A stretch of DNA of 64,000 nt from Arundinibacter roseus (GTDB taxonomy: Bacteria > Bacteroidota > Bacteroidia > Cytophagales > Spirosomataceae): NCBI RefSeq assembly GCF_004348825.1, contig NZ_SMJU01000012.1, positions 108,285-172,284 of the forward strand, given 5' to 3'. The notes beneath the pieces are model-generated. The model made no database searches. It worked only from the letters and a program-made list of their open reading frames with translations, and was not told where the DNA came from. A program made the position numbers and the translations under genes. Position 1 is the first letter of the stretch, and every line of letters starts with the position of its first letter. Below are positions 46,003 through 55,752 of the stretch, in pieces.

Positions 46003-46209
46003 ATGAAAGAATATAAAGTTGAAAGCCGGATTTATTACAGCAAATTTACCTTCAATATCAATCACATTATTGAGAAATCAACGCCTGAATTTCAGGCACT
46101 TCTCGATTCCTACGCCCAGCAAGGGTGGACGCTAAACTCAACTACCAGTACAAGTTTTGGAAGTGCCATGTATTTTTATTTCTATTTTGAGAGAGATATT
46201 CCCGCTTAA
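46003..46209 (+). CDS. DUF4177-like small protein
   Basis: The protein is 68 aa. MKEYKVESRIYYSKF, then FQALLDSYAQQGWTLNSTTS and a terminal FYFYFERD fit the short DUF4177 fold (YKV start, L-x-x-YA-x-x-GW middle, F-E end). Function is unknown. It is a single gene that converges on the large phosphoesterase. Confidence 0.65.
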   Translation: MKEYKVESRIYYSKFTFNINHIIEKSTPEFQALLDSYAQQGWTLNSTTSTSFGSAMYFYFYFERDIPA

Positions 46210-46248
46210 AAAATGGATTCATCCCGGCCGTACTCGGAATGAATCCAT
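46205..46248 (-). terminator. Terminator between DUF4177 and phosphoesterase genes
   Basis: ATGGATTCAT (46213-46222) pairs with ATGAATCCAT (46239-46248), with an inner CC/GG extension. On the minus strand the stem is followed by TTTTTT, so it mainly serves the gene ending at 46268. Confidence 0.75.
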
Positions 46249-46267
46249 GTATTATTTTGTGCTAAAT

Positions 46268-49078
46268 TCAAAAATCCCGTGGTGACGTTTTTGGTCGGCG
46301 AATCTTCTTTACCTTCTTCACTTTTGCAGGTTTAGCCCGTTGATCGGCGTCGTCTTCTTCGCGGCGTTTTTGCATGGTTTCAGTGCGGTCCATTTCTTCG
46401 GATTCTGCGAAGGCTTTCCAGTCAAATTTTTCATCGAAGGGATCAAGCGCTTTTTGCGGGTCAAAAATTTGTGGATCTGCGGCCACGGCCCGGTAGGGCG
46501 TAAAGTCGGGCTGAGCGGTAAAAAGATCCCGCATGTCGGTAGCCGTAGCGTCGTATTGATTGAGATAGGGTGTGCCCAATACGTGCCAGAACGTTTTGAA
46601 AATACTGCCAAAGCTGTAATGCTGATGGCCCACATAATTTCTTTTGGCATAAGGCGAAATCACCATCAGCAAACTACGGTGCGCATCCACGTGGTCAACG
46701 CCACCTTGCGGGTCGTCTTCGGTAACCACAATCATCATGTTTTTCCAGTAGGGAGTTTGGGATAAAAACTCGATGGTGCGGCCCAAAGCCAGGTCATTAT
46801 CAGCCATGTAGCTTTCTACAAATGGATAGCCTGCCGTCGGGCGCTCGCGGGTGCCGTGGTCGTTAGGGAGCATCAGCGTGAGCATGGACGGCAAGGTTTT
46901 GCCGGGGCCTGTCCATTTTTCATTAAATTCTTTTATAAAAATATCCGTCCGGAACTGATCCGGAATGGCCATGTTGTAGGTCGGAAACTGTTGCGAAGAT
47001 TTGTCATACAGCGGTGTGGGGAGCGGATAATTGACCGTGTACAGCTCCCCAATGTATTTCATGGTACTGTCAGAATACGCTGCGGCCATTTCTACGCCGA
47101 ATCCGAAATTGTAAAAATCTTTTCCGTTTCGGTCGAGCTGATCCCAAAGCGATCCGGCCTCGTTATAATCTTCTGGGTAAATGCTGCCTGCCGATCCGTA
47201 GAAGGACAGGTTGCCCGGCGCCTGTGACGTGTCGCGCATGCTGCGCCGCCCACCGTAGGCAGCGGCGGTACCCGTTTCTACCCACTCGTTTGGATAGGTA
47301 TTGACAAGCCACCGGTGACCGTCTGCTGAGACGTCCGAATCGCAGTAAAAGTTGTCGGACATGGCAAATTGGCTGGCCAACGTATGATGGTTGGGCATTA
47401 CATCACCCCGCACAACGGTTCGTTTTTTATCACGGCTCCTAAAGTCGCGACGCAGACCATAACGGGCAAGCGACGAATCGCCGTTTGATCCGGGATGTTG
47501 CCCGAAAACTTCATCGTACGTTCTATTTTCTTTGGCTATGAAAACGATATGTTTAATCGGCGATTCGTAGGCACCGGGGTAGGGCGGAATGGGGTTGTCG
47601 TTGGTGGCAGCTACCTGCTGGAACTTGAAATTATTATCTAAAACCCGCTGCGTAAGCCCAGGCAGAGCGGCATCTGCCGGAATATCCATTACCGAAACCG
47701 TTCCTTTCATCAGGCTACCGATGTAGCTTCCTTCTGCGCCGAGTGTAAACGCACTGCCGCCGTTGGGGCCGCTGCCGTAGCCTTTGGCGTTGGTTACGAT
47801 GAGTTTTTTACCATCAGGACTTACTTTCAGCTTGGACGGAAACCAACCCGTTGGGATATGCCCCACAATGTTCATCGTCGGAATGTCCACCACGGCCACG
47901 GCATTGATTCCGGCTTCGGCTACGTAAAGTCTTTGTTGATCGGGCGAAACCGCCACGCCAAACGGAATAAGTCCGCGAAGCGCACCCAAACGGGGCTCGG
48001 GATTAAGAAAGAGCGTTTGCACGACGGTATCTTTCCTGATGTCAATGACCGAAATGCAGTCGTTGTTGCCGTTGGTAACAAACACGTGCTGATCTGTGGC
48101 CACTACCGAGTTGGGGCTGCTGCCGCCAACTGCCGGAAAGTCTTCGACCATTTGCCCGACCAAAATGCCCGTTTTGATTTTAGACCGAACCACAGGTTTG
48201 CGATTTTGGACAGAATAACTCCACACCGAAAATGCCTCGGGTGCGTTTGGGTCGCCAAGGGCCGGTACGCCTTTTTCTGGAATTCCTTCCTTCATTTCCT
48301 TGCTGTTGTAGCGCGTGGAGGGCCATTTGTGGGCGGTATTTTTCAGGTCATTTTTATCCAAATCCGTAAAAGGTTTGTATTCAAAAACGCCAACGTTTGC
48401 CACGTATACATTTTTCTCGTTGGGCGAAAGACAAACACCGAACGGGTAGCGACCGGTAGGAATGGAATGCATGATTTTTTGCGTGCGCGTATCAACCACA
48501 ATTAGCCGAAAACCAATCTGATCGACGGCGTACAATGTGCTGCCATCTTTGGACAAAACCATATCGCCAATGTAGCCGTGATAGTACGACAGCCCGTTTT
48601 GTTTTTGGGCACAGGAAATAGTTGCCTTTTTCTGACCCGTTTCCAGATCAAACAAAAAAATGCTGTTGGTTTCGCCACCGGCAACGTACACGGTTTTGTT
48701 ATCGGGCGTAATGGCCAATCCCATAAAGCAGGCTTCGAGCACACCGTTATCTGTTCGTGGACTTTCAGGTACTTGTTGAACGGAGGTATTTTCGTGCAGA
48801 ATATTTTTTAAAATGCTGATGGAGATAGGATTAATTCCTGAATTTGCCGTTACGGCAAAGCTGCCGTCCGGGCTCAAAGCCAGGCCATACGGATGCGGTG
48901 CGGTGGTAATCTGCCTTCCGTAGGGCGTGATGATTCGCCCGTTGGGAAGCGTGGTGGCTCCGGTTTTGTCGATGCGCAGGTAGTCTTTTCCGGCGGGCGC
49001 ATGGGCTACCCATTTCTGCGCCAGCGTAACCGACGTTGCGCAGAGAAGAAAAGAAAAAAGGATGATGGATGATTTCAT
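46268..49078 (-). CDS. Bifunctional YncE-like beta-propeller / phosphoesterase (PF04185)
   Basis: The protein is 936 aa with a signal peptide (ending TLAQ). Residues ~50-480 are YVTN/YncE-type propeller repeats (TPDNKTVYVAGGETN, SPNEKNVYVANVG, SPDQQRLYVAEAG). From ~510 the phosphoesterase domain starts with HIVFIAKENRTYDEVFG, the PF04185 signature. It continues with LMLPNDHGT, VVTEDDPQGGVDHVDAHR and SPYAKRNYVG. These enzymes act on phosphodiesters or phosphomonoesters outside the cytoplasm. A Lys-rich tail closes it. It is the distal gene of the phosphorus-related cluster on the minus strand. Confidence 0.9.
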   Translation of the reverse strand: MKSSIILFSFLLCATSVTLAQKWVAHAPAGKDYLRIDKTGATTLPNGRIITPYGRQITTAPHPYGLALSPDGSFAVTANSGINPISISILKNILHENTSVQQVPESPRTDNGVLEACFMGLAITPDNKTVYVAGGETNSIFLFDLETGQKKATISCAQKQNGLSYYHGYIGDMVLSKDGSTLYAVDQIGFRLIVVDTRTQKIMHSIPTGRYPFGVCLSPNEKNVYVANVGVFEYKPFTDLDKNDLKNTAHKWPSTRYNSKEMKEGIPEKGVPALGDPNAPEAFSVWSYSVQNRKPVVRSKIKTGILVGQMVEDFPAVGGSSPNSVVATDQHVFVTNGNNDCISVIDIRKDTVVQTLFLNPEPRLGALRGLIPFGVAVSPDQQRLYVAEAGINAVAVVDIPTMNIVGHIPTGWFPSKLKVSPDGKKLIVTNAKGYGSGPNGGSAFTLGAEGSYIGSLMKGTVSVMDIPADAALPGLTQRVLDNNFKFQQVAATNDNPIPPYPGAYESPIKHIVFIAKENRTYDEVFGQHPGSNGDSSLARYGLRRDFRSRDKKRTVVRGDVMPNHHTLASQFAMSDNFYCDSDVSADGHRWLVNTYPNEWVETGTAAAYGGRRSMRDTSQAPGNLSFYGSAGSIYPEDYNEAGSLWDQLDRNGKDFYNFGFGVEMAAAYSDSTMKYIGELYTVNYPLPTPLYDKSSQQFPTYNMAIPDQFRTDIFIKEFNEKWTGPGKTLPSMLTLMLPNDHGTRERPTAGYPFVESYMADNDLALGRTIEFLSQTPYWKNMMIVVTEDDPQGGVDHVDAHRSLLMVISPYAKRNYVGHQHYSFGSIFKTFWHVLGTPYLNQYDATATDMRDLFTAQPDFTPYRAVAADPQIFDPQKALDPFDEKFDWKAFAESEEMDRTETMQKRREEDDADQRAKPAKVKKVKKIRRPKTSPRDF

Positions 49079-49141
49079 GGTACGTGATGAGGTTAAAGGA
49101 AATACATGTGTGTAAGCTGCTTCAAAAAAAGCTTTTCATAT

Positions 49142-49714
49142 TCAGCGCGGAGTAGTGAGATACTGTTTGATTTTTTCAAGATAATGATCCAGCGCAGGAG
49201 TTTTGTAATCCAGTATTTTGGCGGCTTCGTCCCAGCGACGCATGCGAATAATCAGTTCAAAATGCTCATTTTTCTCAAATTCCAGCGCTTCCTCTTCCTG
49301 CATGGGCCCACCCTGAAACGCCAGCGTTTGTACGCTAGCCGCAGAAAGTGCAGCAAAATAGGCCGGATTTTTAAAAGTCAAATAGCGCTTTGCGTTGACG
49401 TGGTTTTCTATCAAAACTCCTACTTTATCAGAAAACCCGCGCTGCCGCAGCCAATCGGCGGCTACGCCTTCGTGGTCGCGCCGACCGTAGGTGTCCATGA
49501 GTTCGTCGGGGTTGTCGGTAGGGAGCATATGGCCAATATCGTGCAAAAATGCAGCGAGCTGCACTTCTTCATCGTAGCCGTCGCGGGCGGCAAGTTCGGC
49601 TGCCTGAGCGGCATGCTCAAACTGCGAAACGTCCTCTCCGTAGTACGGATCACGCCCAAATTGATCGAATAAAAATTGAATTTCTTCCAGTATTTGTGGG
49701 GCAGAATGGGGCAT
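49142..49714 (-). CDS. HD-domain protein, PhnZ-like mixed-valent diiron oxygenase candidate
   Basis: The protein is 190 aa. It carries YYGEDVSQFEHAAQAAE and LHDIGHMLP. Counting from Met1, Tyr24, Glu27, His34, His58, Asp59 and His62 occupy the same numbers as the functional residues I recall for the organophosphonate oxygenase PhnZ. His81 and His105 are one off. The Y-x-x-E pair separates PhnZ-type oxygenases from HD phosphohydrolases, so C-P bond cleavage of a hydroxy-phosphonate is the leading guess. Its usual partner, a 2-oxoglutarate dioxygenase (PhnY), is not in the window. It lies between two phosphoesterase genes. Confidence 0.75.
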   Translation of the reverse strand: MPHSAPQILEEIQFLFDQFGRDPYYGEDVSQFEHAAQAAELAARDGYDEEVQLAAFLHDIGHMLPTDNPDELMDTYGRRDHEGVAADWLRQRGFSDKVGVLIENHVNAKRYLTFKNPAYFAALSAASVQTLAFQGGPMQEEEALEFEKNEHFELIIRMRRWDEAAKILDYKTPALDHYLEKIKQYLTTPR

Positions 49715-49773
49715 AGGTAGTGCGAGACTGAGTAACCAACGTGTTTTTGACGGTGTGAAGTAAGGGATAAAAT

Positions 49774-50658
49774 TTAAAATTCTACCATCGCTTCGGTAAT
49801 GGCTTTTCCGGTCCAGCAGGGAAAAGCTTTTGCGCTAAGCACATAAGCCGCCGTTACCGCCGTGTCGAAGGTGTCAATCGGCGTTTTTAGCTCATGATTT
49901 TTCTTTATTCCTTTGCCCGAAATAATCCAGGGAATTGTCATTTCAGCAGCACTTGTTCCACCGTGTCCTTTGTTCACTCCGCCATGATCTGCCGTTACAA
50001 TCACTACCGTTTCGTTAGCGACGCCCGACGTCCGAATGGCATTCATCAGGTTGTTAATCAGTGAGTCAGCTTTGGTAACGGAAGCATAATAGGCCGGTGT
50101 GCCGTGCCCGCTTTCGTGCCCGGCATGATCGACATGATCCAGGTGGACGAAGGTAAAAAGTGGTGCCTGCGAAGCAATGTATTCAGCCGCCAGCCGAGTG
50201 GTTTCATTTTCTCCGGCAGCATCCGTTTTTACGGTACATACGTCATCTTCAAGCAATCGTCCAAAATCGTCCCAATCGTAAAAAGTAGCAATTTTTGCCG
50301 TTTTGTTTTGCTCGCGCACGGCCCGGAAAATAGTTGGAAAAAGCTGTCCTTTGGCACCACCGCAATACGATTTTTCGGCAATATCGACTCGTTTCCAGCT
50401 ATTTGACCAGATTTCGTGATGCGCCGGAGACGTTCCCGTGATCATAGACGCCCAGTTGGGGCTACTCGACGAAGGATACACCGCTTTGGCCTGCATAGAC
50501 CAGCTTCCGCTACGAATCAGCGAGTCGAGCGTGGGAGTAGGGGCTTTTTGAATCCCGTCGGGGCTCAGGCCATCAACCCCAATAATGACAAGCCTTTTTT
50601 GAGAAAATGCGGGACAAATAAAGAGCGTTACCAGGCAGAGTATCAGAATTATTTTCAT
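49774..50658 (-). CDS. Secreted alkaline-phosphatase-superfamily nucleotide pyrophosphatase/phosphodiesterase
   Basis: The protein is 294 aa from the ATG at 50658, which places a signal peptide (ending AFSQ) at the N-terminus; the longer frame adds a second hydrophobic stretch and is rejected. Metal and nucleophile motifs are visible: IIGVDGLSPDG (first Asp), SSSSPNWASMITG (Thr/Ser nucleophile region), HLDHVDHAGH and VTADHGG. This is the NPP/type I phosphodiesterase pattern. Only 59 bases separate it from the HD oxygenase gene downstream. Phosphate or phosphonate release outside the cell is inferred. Confidence 0.85.
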   Translation of the reverse strand: MKIILILCLVTLFICPAFSQKRLVIIGVDGLSPDGIQKAPTPTLDSLIRSGSWSMQAKAVYPSSSSPNWASMITGTSPAHHEIWSNSWKRVDIAEKSYCGGAKGQLFPTIFRAVREQNKTAKIATFYDWDDFGRLLEDDVCTVKTDAAGENETTRLAAEYIASQAPLFTFVHLDHVDHAGHESGHGTPAYYASVTKADSLINNLMNAIRTSGVANETVVIVTADHGGVNKGHGGTSAAEMTIPWIISGKGIKKNHELKTPIDTFDTAVTAAYVLSAKAFPCWTGKAITEAMVEF

Positions 50659-50750
50659 GAGATATTCAATTTTGTAGAAGGTTTTTAGCACTAGAAAGAT
50701 AAGTAAAATACTGCTGAAAAGGCGTTGTGTACTAGTGTTAGAAAGGAAGG

Positions 50751-50781
50751 AAAAAAGCGAGAGTAAAATACCCCCGCTTTT
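50751..50781 (-). terminator. Terminator between susD-like and phosphatase genes
   Basis: On the minus strand AGCGGGGGTA pairs with TACTCTCGCT (two G-T pairs, 3-base loop), followed by T5. It lies 32 bases past the susD-like stop. The phosphatase may therefore be transcribed separately or by partial read-through. Confidence 0.78.
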
Positions 50782-50812
50782 GAAAATAACCAAACCTATG
50801 CTATGTATTCAG

Positions 50813-52408
50813 TTATTTCTGAATCCACAGGATGTCGTTAATATCATCTTTTCCATCGAACTGACGCTGAATGGCCATTTTGTAATTATCCTCATTGGTG
50901 GTCCGCTCTGACACCGGATACTGCCAGCGTTGGGCAATTCGGCCCGAATTTCCGGTTCCTACGCCGGTCATGAAGGCAGGGAAGCCCGTGCGGCGGTAAT
51001 TGAAATAAGCTTCCATGCCTGAATTCATAAAGAAGGCAAGGTATTTTTGAGTAATAATCTGCTCTAATCCTGCCTGATTATTTCCACTATACTTAACCAG
51101 CGGCTGCGCATAATAGCTGTCAAAATCAAAAGGCAGCGTGAACGTGCCGAAGTCGGCGGCGTCGCGGCCACCTGTGCGTGAATAGCGCAGATTCAGGGTG
51201 CCGGTTTTAACTCCATAAAATTCCTGCGACGCCATGATTCCTTTCATGTACCACTGCTCAGCGCTGCCCGAAGCCCAACCGCGGTTGATTCCTTCGGCCA
51301 GGTTAAAGCACATTTCGGGATAGCTCACAATAAACACGGCTTCGCCCTGATAGGTAGTGTAGTAGCGCGAACGGCTTTGAAACGAGTACACGCCCGGTGC
51401 AAAACCCGAACCATTGTCGCGTCCGGCTTTTTCGGCCATGTCGGTCAGGTCTTCGCCGGAACTTGCGCCTACGTAGGCCGTAAAGTCAGATGGTAGTTTT
51501 CCGCTTTTTAACTCAGCACCAGCCGGCTCGGCCACCACCATCACCCGTGGATCTTTGCGCGCTACCAGCAAATCAATGTAGGTTTTGGCCATGTTTTGAC
51601 GGGTAGCATCAAAGCCGAAGTTGTCAGGATTGGAAGGGTATTTGTTGAAATTATTTGATTTAAATTCCAGATTATCAGTCATGCCTTCCAGCAGGGGATA
51701 TTTGGCGGGATTATTCAGGATTTCTGCGAAACGATTTTTAATGCCCAGTTCAGCATCCGCCTCTTTTTTGCTCAATCGGATCAGCATCCGAAGCTGAAAC
51801 GCATTGACCACTTTTTGCCATTGGCGCAAATTTCCACCAAAGTAAAAATCACCGGCAATGGTTGTTTCACCTTTGGCAATCAGCGAAGATAAATCAGTAT
51901 TTGCCTCGTTGAGCCAGGTCAGAATTTGCACGTACACATCTTTTTGGGAGTCATAGGCAGGCGTAAAGTTTTCAACACCGGCCAGGGCTTCTTTCATCGG
52001 CAAATCGCCCGCCCGAACAGACATTTGATCAAAGAAAAATGCCCGGAAAAACTTGCCCAACGCAGAATATCCATTGACTTCCGCTGCCCCCGAGCGTAGC
52101 GCTTCTTCTTCCATTTTTACCACATTTTTCAGGGTAAAATAGTGATTGGGCATGCCCGCCCACTGATATTCATTGGTTCCGTAATAGTTGTAATTTATGG
52201 CATAGAACTGATTCCAGCGCATTTCTGAACTAAATGGCCGTCCGGTATTGCCGTACAAGTCAAACTCAATGCCCTGCAATACGAGCGAAGCAGGTGCCGA
52301 AACCGCACGGTTTGGGTCTTTTTCAAGTTCTTCAAAGCTATTTTCGCAGCTTGTCAGCGTGAGGCCAAAAGCCAGCATCGCCAGAAGAATGTGTTTATTT
52401 ATTTTCAT
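50813..52408 (-). CDS. SusD/RagB-like outer-membrane lipoprotein (SusD-like_2)
   Basis: The protein is 531 aa from the ATG at 52408. The signal peptide ends TLTSC (Cys21). FEELEKDPNRAVSAPASLVL at the mature N-terminus, QWQKVVNAFQLRMLIRLSKK in the middle and KYLAFFMNSGMEAYFNYRRTG near the end define the SusD-like_2 branch, which pairs with shorter-substrate SusC channels. The gene starts 104 bases after susC. Confidence 0.93.
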   Translation of the reverse strand: MKINKHILLAMLAFGLTLTSCENSFEELEKDPNRAVSAPASLVLQGIEFDLYGNTGRPFSSEMRWNQFYAINYNYYGTNEYQWAGMPNHYFTLKNVVKMEEEALRSGAAEVNGYSALGKFFRAFFFDQMSVRAGDLPMKEALAGVENFTPAYDSQKDVYVQILTWLNEANTDLSSLIAKGETTIAGDFYFGGNLRQWQKVVNAFQLRMLIRLSKKEADAELGIKNRFAEILNNPAKYPLLEGMTDNLEFKSNNFNKYPSNPDNFGFDATRQNMAKTYIDLLVARKDPRVMVVAEPAGAELKSGKLPSDFTAYVGASSGEDLTDMAEKAGRDNGSGFAPGVYSFQSRSRYYTTYQGEAVFIVSYPEMCFNLAEGINRGWASGSAEQWYMKGIMASQEFYGVKTGTLNLRYSRTGGRDAADFGTFTLPFDFDSYYAQPLVKYSGNNQAGLEQIITQKYLAFFMNSGMEAYFNYRRTGFPAFMTGVGTGNSGRIAQRWQYPVSERTTNEDNYKMAIQRQFDGKDDINDILWIQK

Positions 52409-52512
52409 GTTGAATGACTGATTTGAGTAAAAAAATATTCTTGTATTTCGGTGATTCAAAAGAGTATCTGGAAGAATCACTTTCCAGATAGTCTTTTTTG
52501 AAACGATCTGCC

Positions 52513-55500
52513 TCAGAATGTAAGATTGACGTTGATTCCGTAACGACGCGTTGAAGGTGTCTGCAATCCTGACGATCCATCGGTCAGATACTGATTCAAA
52601 TCCATGTCGGTTTTTTCGGCAAAGTAGAGCAAGTTGCGACCAACAAGCGAAACTGACGCATTGCGAATGAATTTGCCTTTACCCAAAAGTGCCTGAGGGA
52701 TTGAGTAGCCAATCACAACTTCACGCAGCATGCCAAACGAGCGGCTCATCAGGTTGCCTTCATCCGAATTGTAATAGCGGCTCGTCCAGTCCTGTAAGAA
52801 TTGTTTGGTGGTATTTGGGGTAAAACTCAACTCCGCCAGATTGGTGATTTTTCCGTCAGCATCGAAGTTTAGTGCTGCGCCGTTGGCTACTTGCACACCT
52901 TCGCCTACCCATGTTCTGTTGCCCAAATAGTCCTGATAGCGGGCTTCGCCCATAGCGCCCTGAACGAGATCAATGTGGCGGCCTCCACGGAAGGTTTGCT
53001 TTTGTACATAATTTGAAATAACCCCGCCAATGCGACCGTCGAACTGGAAGCTGAACGAGAAGTCGCGGTAGTTGAATTTGTTATTGATACCAAAGACAAA
53101 CTTCGGATTCACATAGCCAAGAAATTGATTGACAGGCGAATAGATCGGACGACCCGAGGCGTCATTAATGATCTGACCATCCGTTGTTTTTGCAAAAGCA
53201 CGACCATAGTATTTGTCCAGGCGGTCACCTACTCTGAAAAATGTATTGAGGGCATCTACACCGGGATAAATCTCGGTAAGCACTTCTTTAAATGTGGAAT
53301 AATTGGCCACAATGTCCCAGTTAAATCCTTCGATGTTCCGAATCGGCGAACCTGAAAGCGTTGCTTCCCAGCCGGTTTTCTGCGTTTTGATACCGTTCAC
53401 CAAAGCCGAGCTATAACCCGTGGTGGTAGAAATTGGTAAAGAAAAAATTCGTGGTCCTTCGTTTGACACAAAGTACGTAACATCTAACCCAATTCTGTTT
53501 TGTAAAATCCTGAAATCCAGTCCAATTTCCGTTTGTGACGTAGAACTAGGCTGTAACGTTGGGTTGTTGAGCGTGTTGGTAAAATAAGCGGATGGCGTAT
53601 TGTTGTAAGCAAAAGGTGTGGAATATACAGCGGCATTTTGGTACGTTGGGCCATCATAAGGCGAGTAATACTGATCGCCATAGCCCAGCGGATTGTTATC
53701 GCCCAGGGCAGGTGTACTGCCGATTGTGGAGCGGGTTAGTCCGTCTTTTACGTTGGCATACGAAGCCCGAAGTTTGAAGAATGAAACGGCTTCCGGAAGT
53801 TTTATATAATCAGAAAGTACCGTTGAAAGTGCTACGGATGGGTAAAAAAACGTGTTGTTTCCGGCAGGCAACGTCGATAGTTTGTCTACACGACCGGTGG
53901 TAGAAACGGTAAAGAAATCTTTGTAGGTAAAGTCAGCCGAATAGTAAGCTGAGTTCACGCGCATGGCAGAAGCAAAGTTTGACGTACGTACCGGATTAGC
54001 CGAATTGTTGAAATTGTACAGTCCCGGCACATTCAGGTAATCGGTAGAGCCCCACTGCGAGTTATACTCAAAGCTGCGAATGTTACCTCCGGCCCAAACT
54101 TTGGCGTTGAGGCCGGGAAACAAATCTTTATCAAACCGAACCAGAACATCGGTATTGTTCTCGAAAAGATTCCGGCGGTCTTCGCGGTAATCGCCCCGGC
54201 GCTCATCACGGCCATACGAACCTGCCGAATACGGGAATTTTTCCGACCGGAACAAGTTCCAGGTAGTTACCTGCGTGCGAAGCATGACGTCCAGAAAATC
54301 AGTCAGCTTGTAGGTCATTGCGGCCTGACCGATGATGTCGGTTTTGTAATGTCCGCGGAGCCACTCGTAGCTCATGAAGTAGGGATTGTTGTAGCGCTGA
54401 TATTCTGCATAAATCTGCTGAATGCCTTCTTTGCCCGGCTGCCAGTAGTTGCGCATGTCATCTACGTCCCAATCGGCTCCTGCCCACAGCACCATGTTGT
54501 AAATAATGGAGTTAGGGCCGTAGTTAATGTCAGGAATATTGGGCGTGTACTGCCGGTTGTACTGTAAACTTGATTCAAATTTCAGGCGATCCGAGAAGTT
54601 GTAATCTGCTACCACATTGAAGTTTGTGATATTCAATTTTGTATTAGGCACAATTCCTTTTTGGAAAATATGCGAGGTTGAAAAACGCAGATTGTATTTT
54701 TCGCTGGAAGCTGAGATGGATATGTTATTGGTTGATAATACTCCCGGATTCAGAAAACGACTCAGGTTATCTTTTCCGCGCGCTACCCACGGCGTCGGAA
54801 TCCGCTCACCGGTTGCGGGGTCAATTGGGCTGTCGTACTGAGGAATCAGCTGCCCTTCAAACTTTGGTCCCCAACCGCCGTCGTAGTCACCGTCGTTGAG
54901 TCCGCCGCCTTTACCGTCGCCAAAGGCATAGCGCCCGTGGTCGCCGGGGCCGTATTCATCCTGTACCTTTGGAATGGAGTAAAATCCGTTGTCAATCATG
55001 GTTGATGAATTTACATCCACTGAAAAACCGCGCTTGTCTTTGGTCCCACGCTTGGTAGTAATCAGGATCGCTCCGTTTTTTCCACGAAAACCATACAATG
55101 CAGAAGCCGTGGCACCTTTCAAAACCGAATACGTTTCGATGTCATCCGGCGAGACGTTCCAGGTATCCGAATTGACCGGAACTCCATCTACCACAAACAA
55201 AACGTCAGAATTTCCGCGCAGTGAGAGATTTGGTCTACGGAGAAGTTCCGGCTGCGTACCTACCGTAAGTCCGGCAACTTTTCCCGCCAAAGCATTGATC
55301 GCATTCGGTTCGCGGGCTTTAACGGTAGACGCACCGCTCAGCGACTGAATCGCCACACCCGTGCGGCGAATGTCCTTTTTGATCCCAAGTGCCGTAATGA
55401 CTACTTCCTGCAATTGCCGCAAATCAACGGACATTGCTACCTCAAACGTAGAGCGATTGCTGATGGCAATTTCCTGCGGCGTGAAGCCTACAAACGAAAA

Positions 55501-55752
55501 CACGAGCGTTGTGGCCGAAGCAGGGGCGTTGAGCTGGAAAGTTCCATCAATCGAAGTGCTTGTGCCAACGGTAGTGCCTTTAACTACGACGCTAACACCC
55601 GGAATTGGTTCGCCGGTCGCCTGATCGGTTACCTTGCCCGAAAGGGTGGCTTGTGCATAAGATGCCAAACCGCTCAAACATCCGAGGATGATTAGCAGAT
55701 AGGTGTGCAGCCTTAGTTTTTGGCTGACTTTTTTTTGTAAAAATGTTAACAT
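52513..55752 (-). CDS. SusC/RagA-family TonB-linked outer-membrane transporter
   Basis: The protein is 1079 aa from the ATG at 55752 (MLTFLQKKVSQKLRLHTYLL); upstream in-frame codons to 55833 lack conservation. A signal peptide, a carboxypeptidase-regulatory-like domain (SGKVTDQATGEPIPGVSVVV), the plug with LQEVVITALGIKKD and NALAGKVAGLTVG, and a C-terminal barrel ending NVNLTF are seen. It imports an unknown nutrient with the adjacent SusD-like_2. Neighbouring phosphoesterases and the PhnZ-like gene hint at organophosphorus substrates. Confidence 0.94.
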   Translation of the reverse strand: MLTFLQKKVSQKLRLHTYLLIILGCLSGLASYAQATLSGKVTDQATGEPIPGVSVVVKGTTVGTSTSIDGTFQLNAPASATTLVFSFVGFTPQEIAISNRSTFEVAMSVDLRQLQEVVITALGIKKDIRRTGVAIQSLSGASTVKAREPNAINALAGKVAGLTVGTQPELLRRPNLSLRGNSDVLFVVDGVPVNSDTWNVSPDDIETYSVLKGATASALYGFRGKNGAILITTKRGTKDKRGFSVDVNSSTMIDNGFYSIPKVQDEYGPGDHGRYAFGDGKGGGLNDGDYDGGWGPKFEGQLIPQYDSPIDPATGERIPTPWVARGKDNLSRFLNPGVLSTNNISISASSEKYNLRFSTSHIFQKGIVPNTKLNITNFNVVADYNFSDRLKFESSLQYNRQYTPNIPDINYGPNSIIYNMVLWAGADWDVDDMRNYWQPGKEGIQQIYAEYQRYNNPYFMSYEWLRGHYKTDIIGQAAMTYKLTDFLDVMLRTQVTTWNLFRSEKFPYSAGSYGRDERRGDYREDRRNLFENNTDVLVRFDKDLFPGLNAKVWAGGNIRSFEYNSQWGSTDYLNVPGLYNFNNSANPVRTSNFASAMRVNSAYYSADFTYKDFFTVSTTGRVDKLSTLPAGNNTFFYPSVALSTVLSDYIKLPEAVSFFKLRASYANVKDGLTRSTIGSTPALGDNNPLGYGDQYYSPYDGPTYQNAAVYSTPFAYNNTPSAYFTNTLNNPTLQPSSTSQTEIGLDFRILQNRIGLDVTYFVSNEGPRIFSLPISTTTGYSSALVNGIKTQKTGWEATLSGSPIRNIEGFNWDIVANYSTFKEVLTEIYPGVDALNTFFRVGDRLDKYYGRAFAKTTDGQIINDASGRPIYSPVNQFLGYVNPKFVFGINNKFNYRDFSFSFQFDGRIGGVISNYVQKQTFRGGRHIDLVQGAMGEARYQDYLGNRTWVGEGVQVANGAALNFDADGKITNLAELSFTPNTTKQFLQDWTSRYYNSDEGNLMSRSFGMLREVVIGYSIPQALLGKGKFIRNASVSLVGRNLLYFAEKTDMDLNQYLTDGSSGLQTPSTRRYGINVNLTF

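Noticed and set aside
49774..50793. Longer 339-aa form of the alkaline-phosphatase-like protein
   Set aside because: The extension overlaps the terminator at 50751-50781 and puts a second hydrophobic stretch before a perfect signal peptide starting at 50658.
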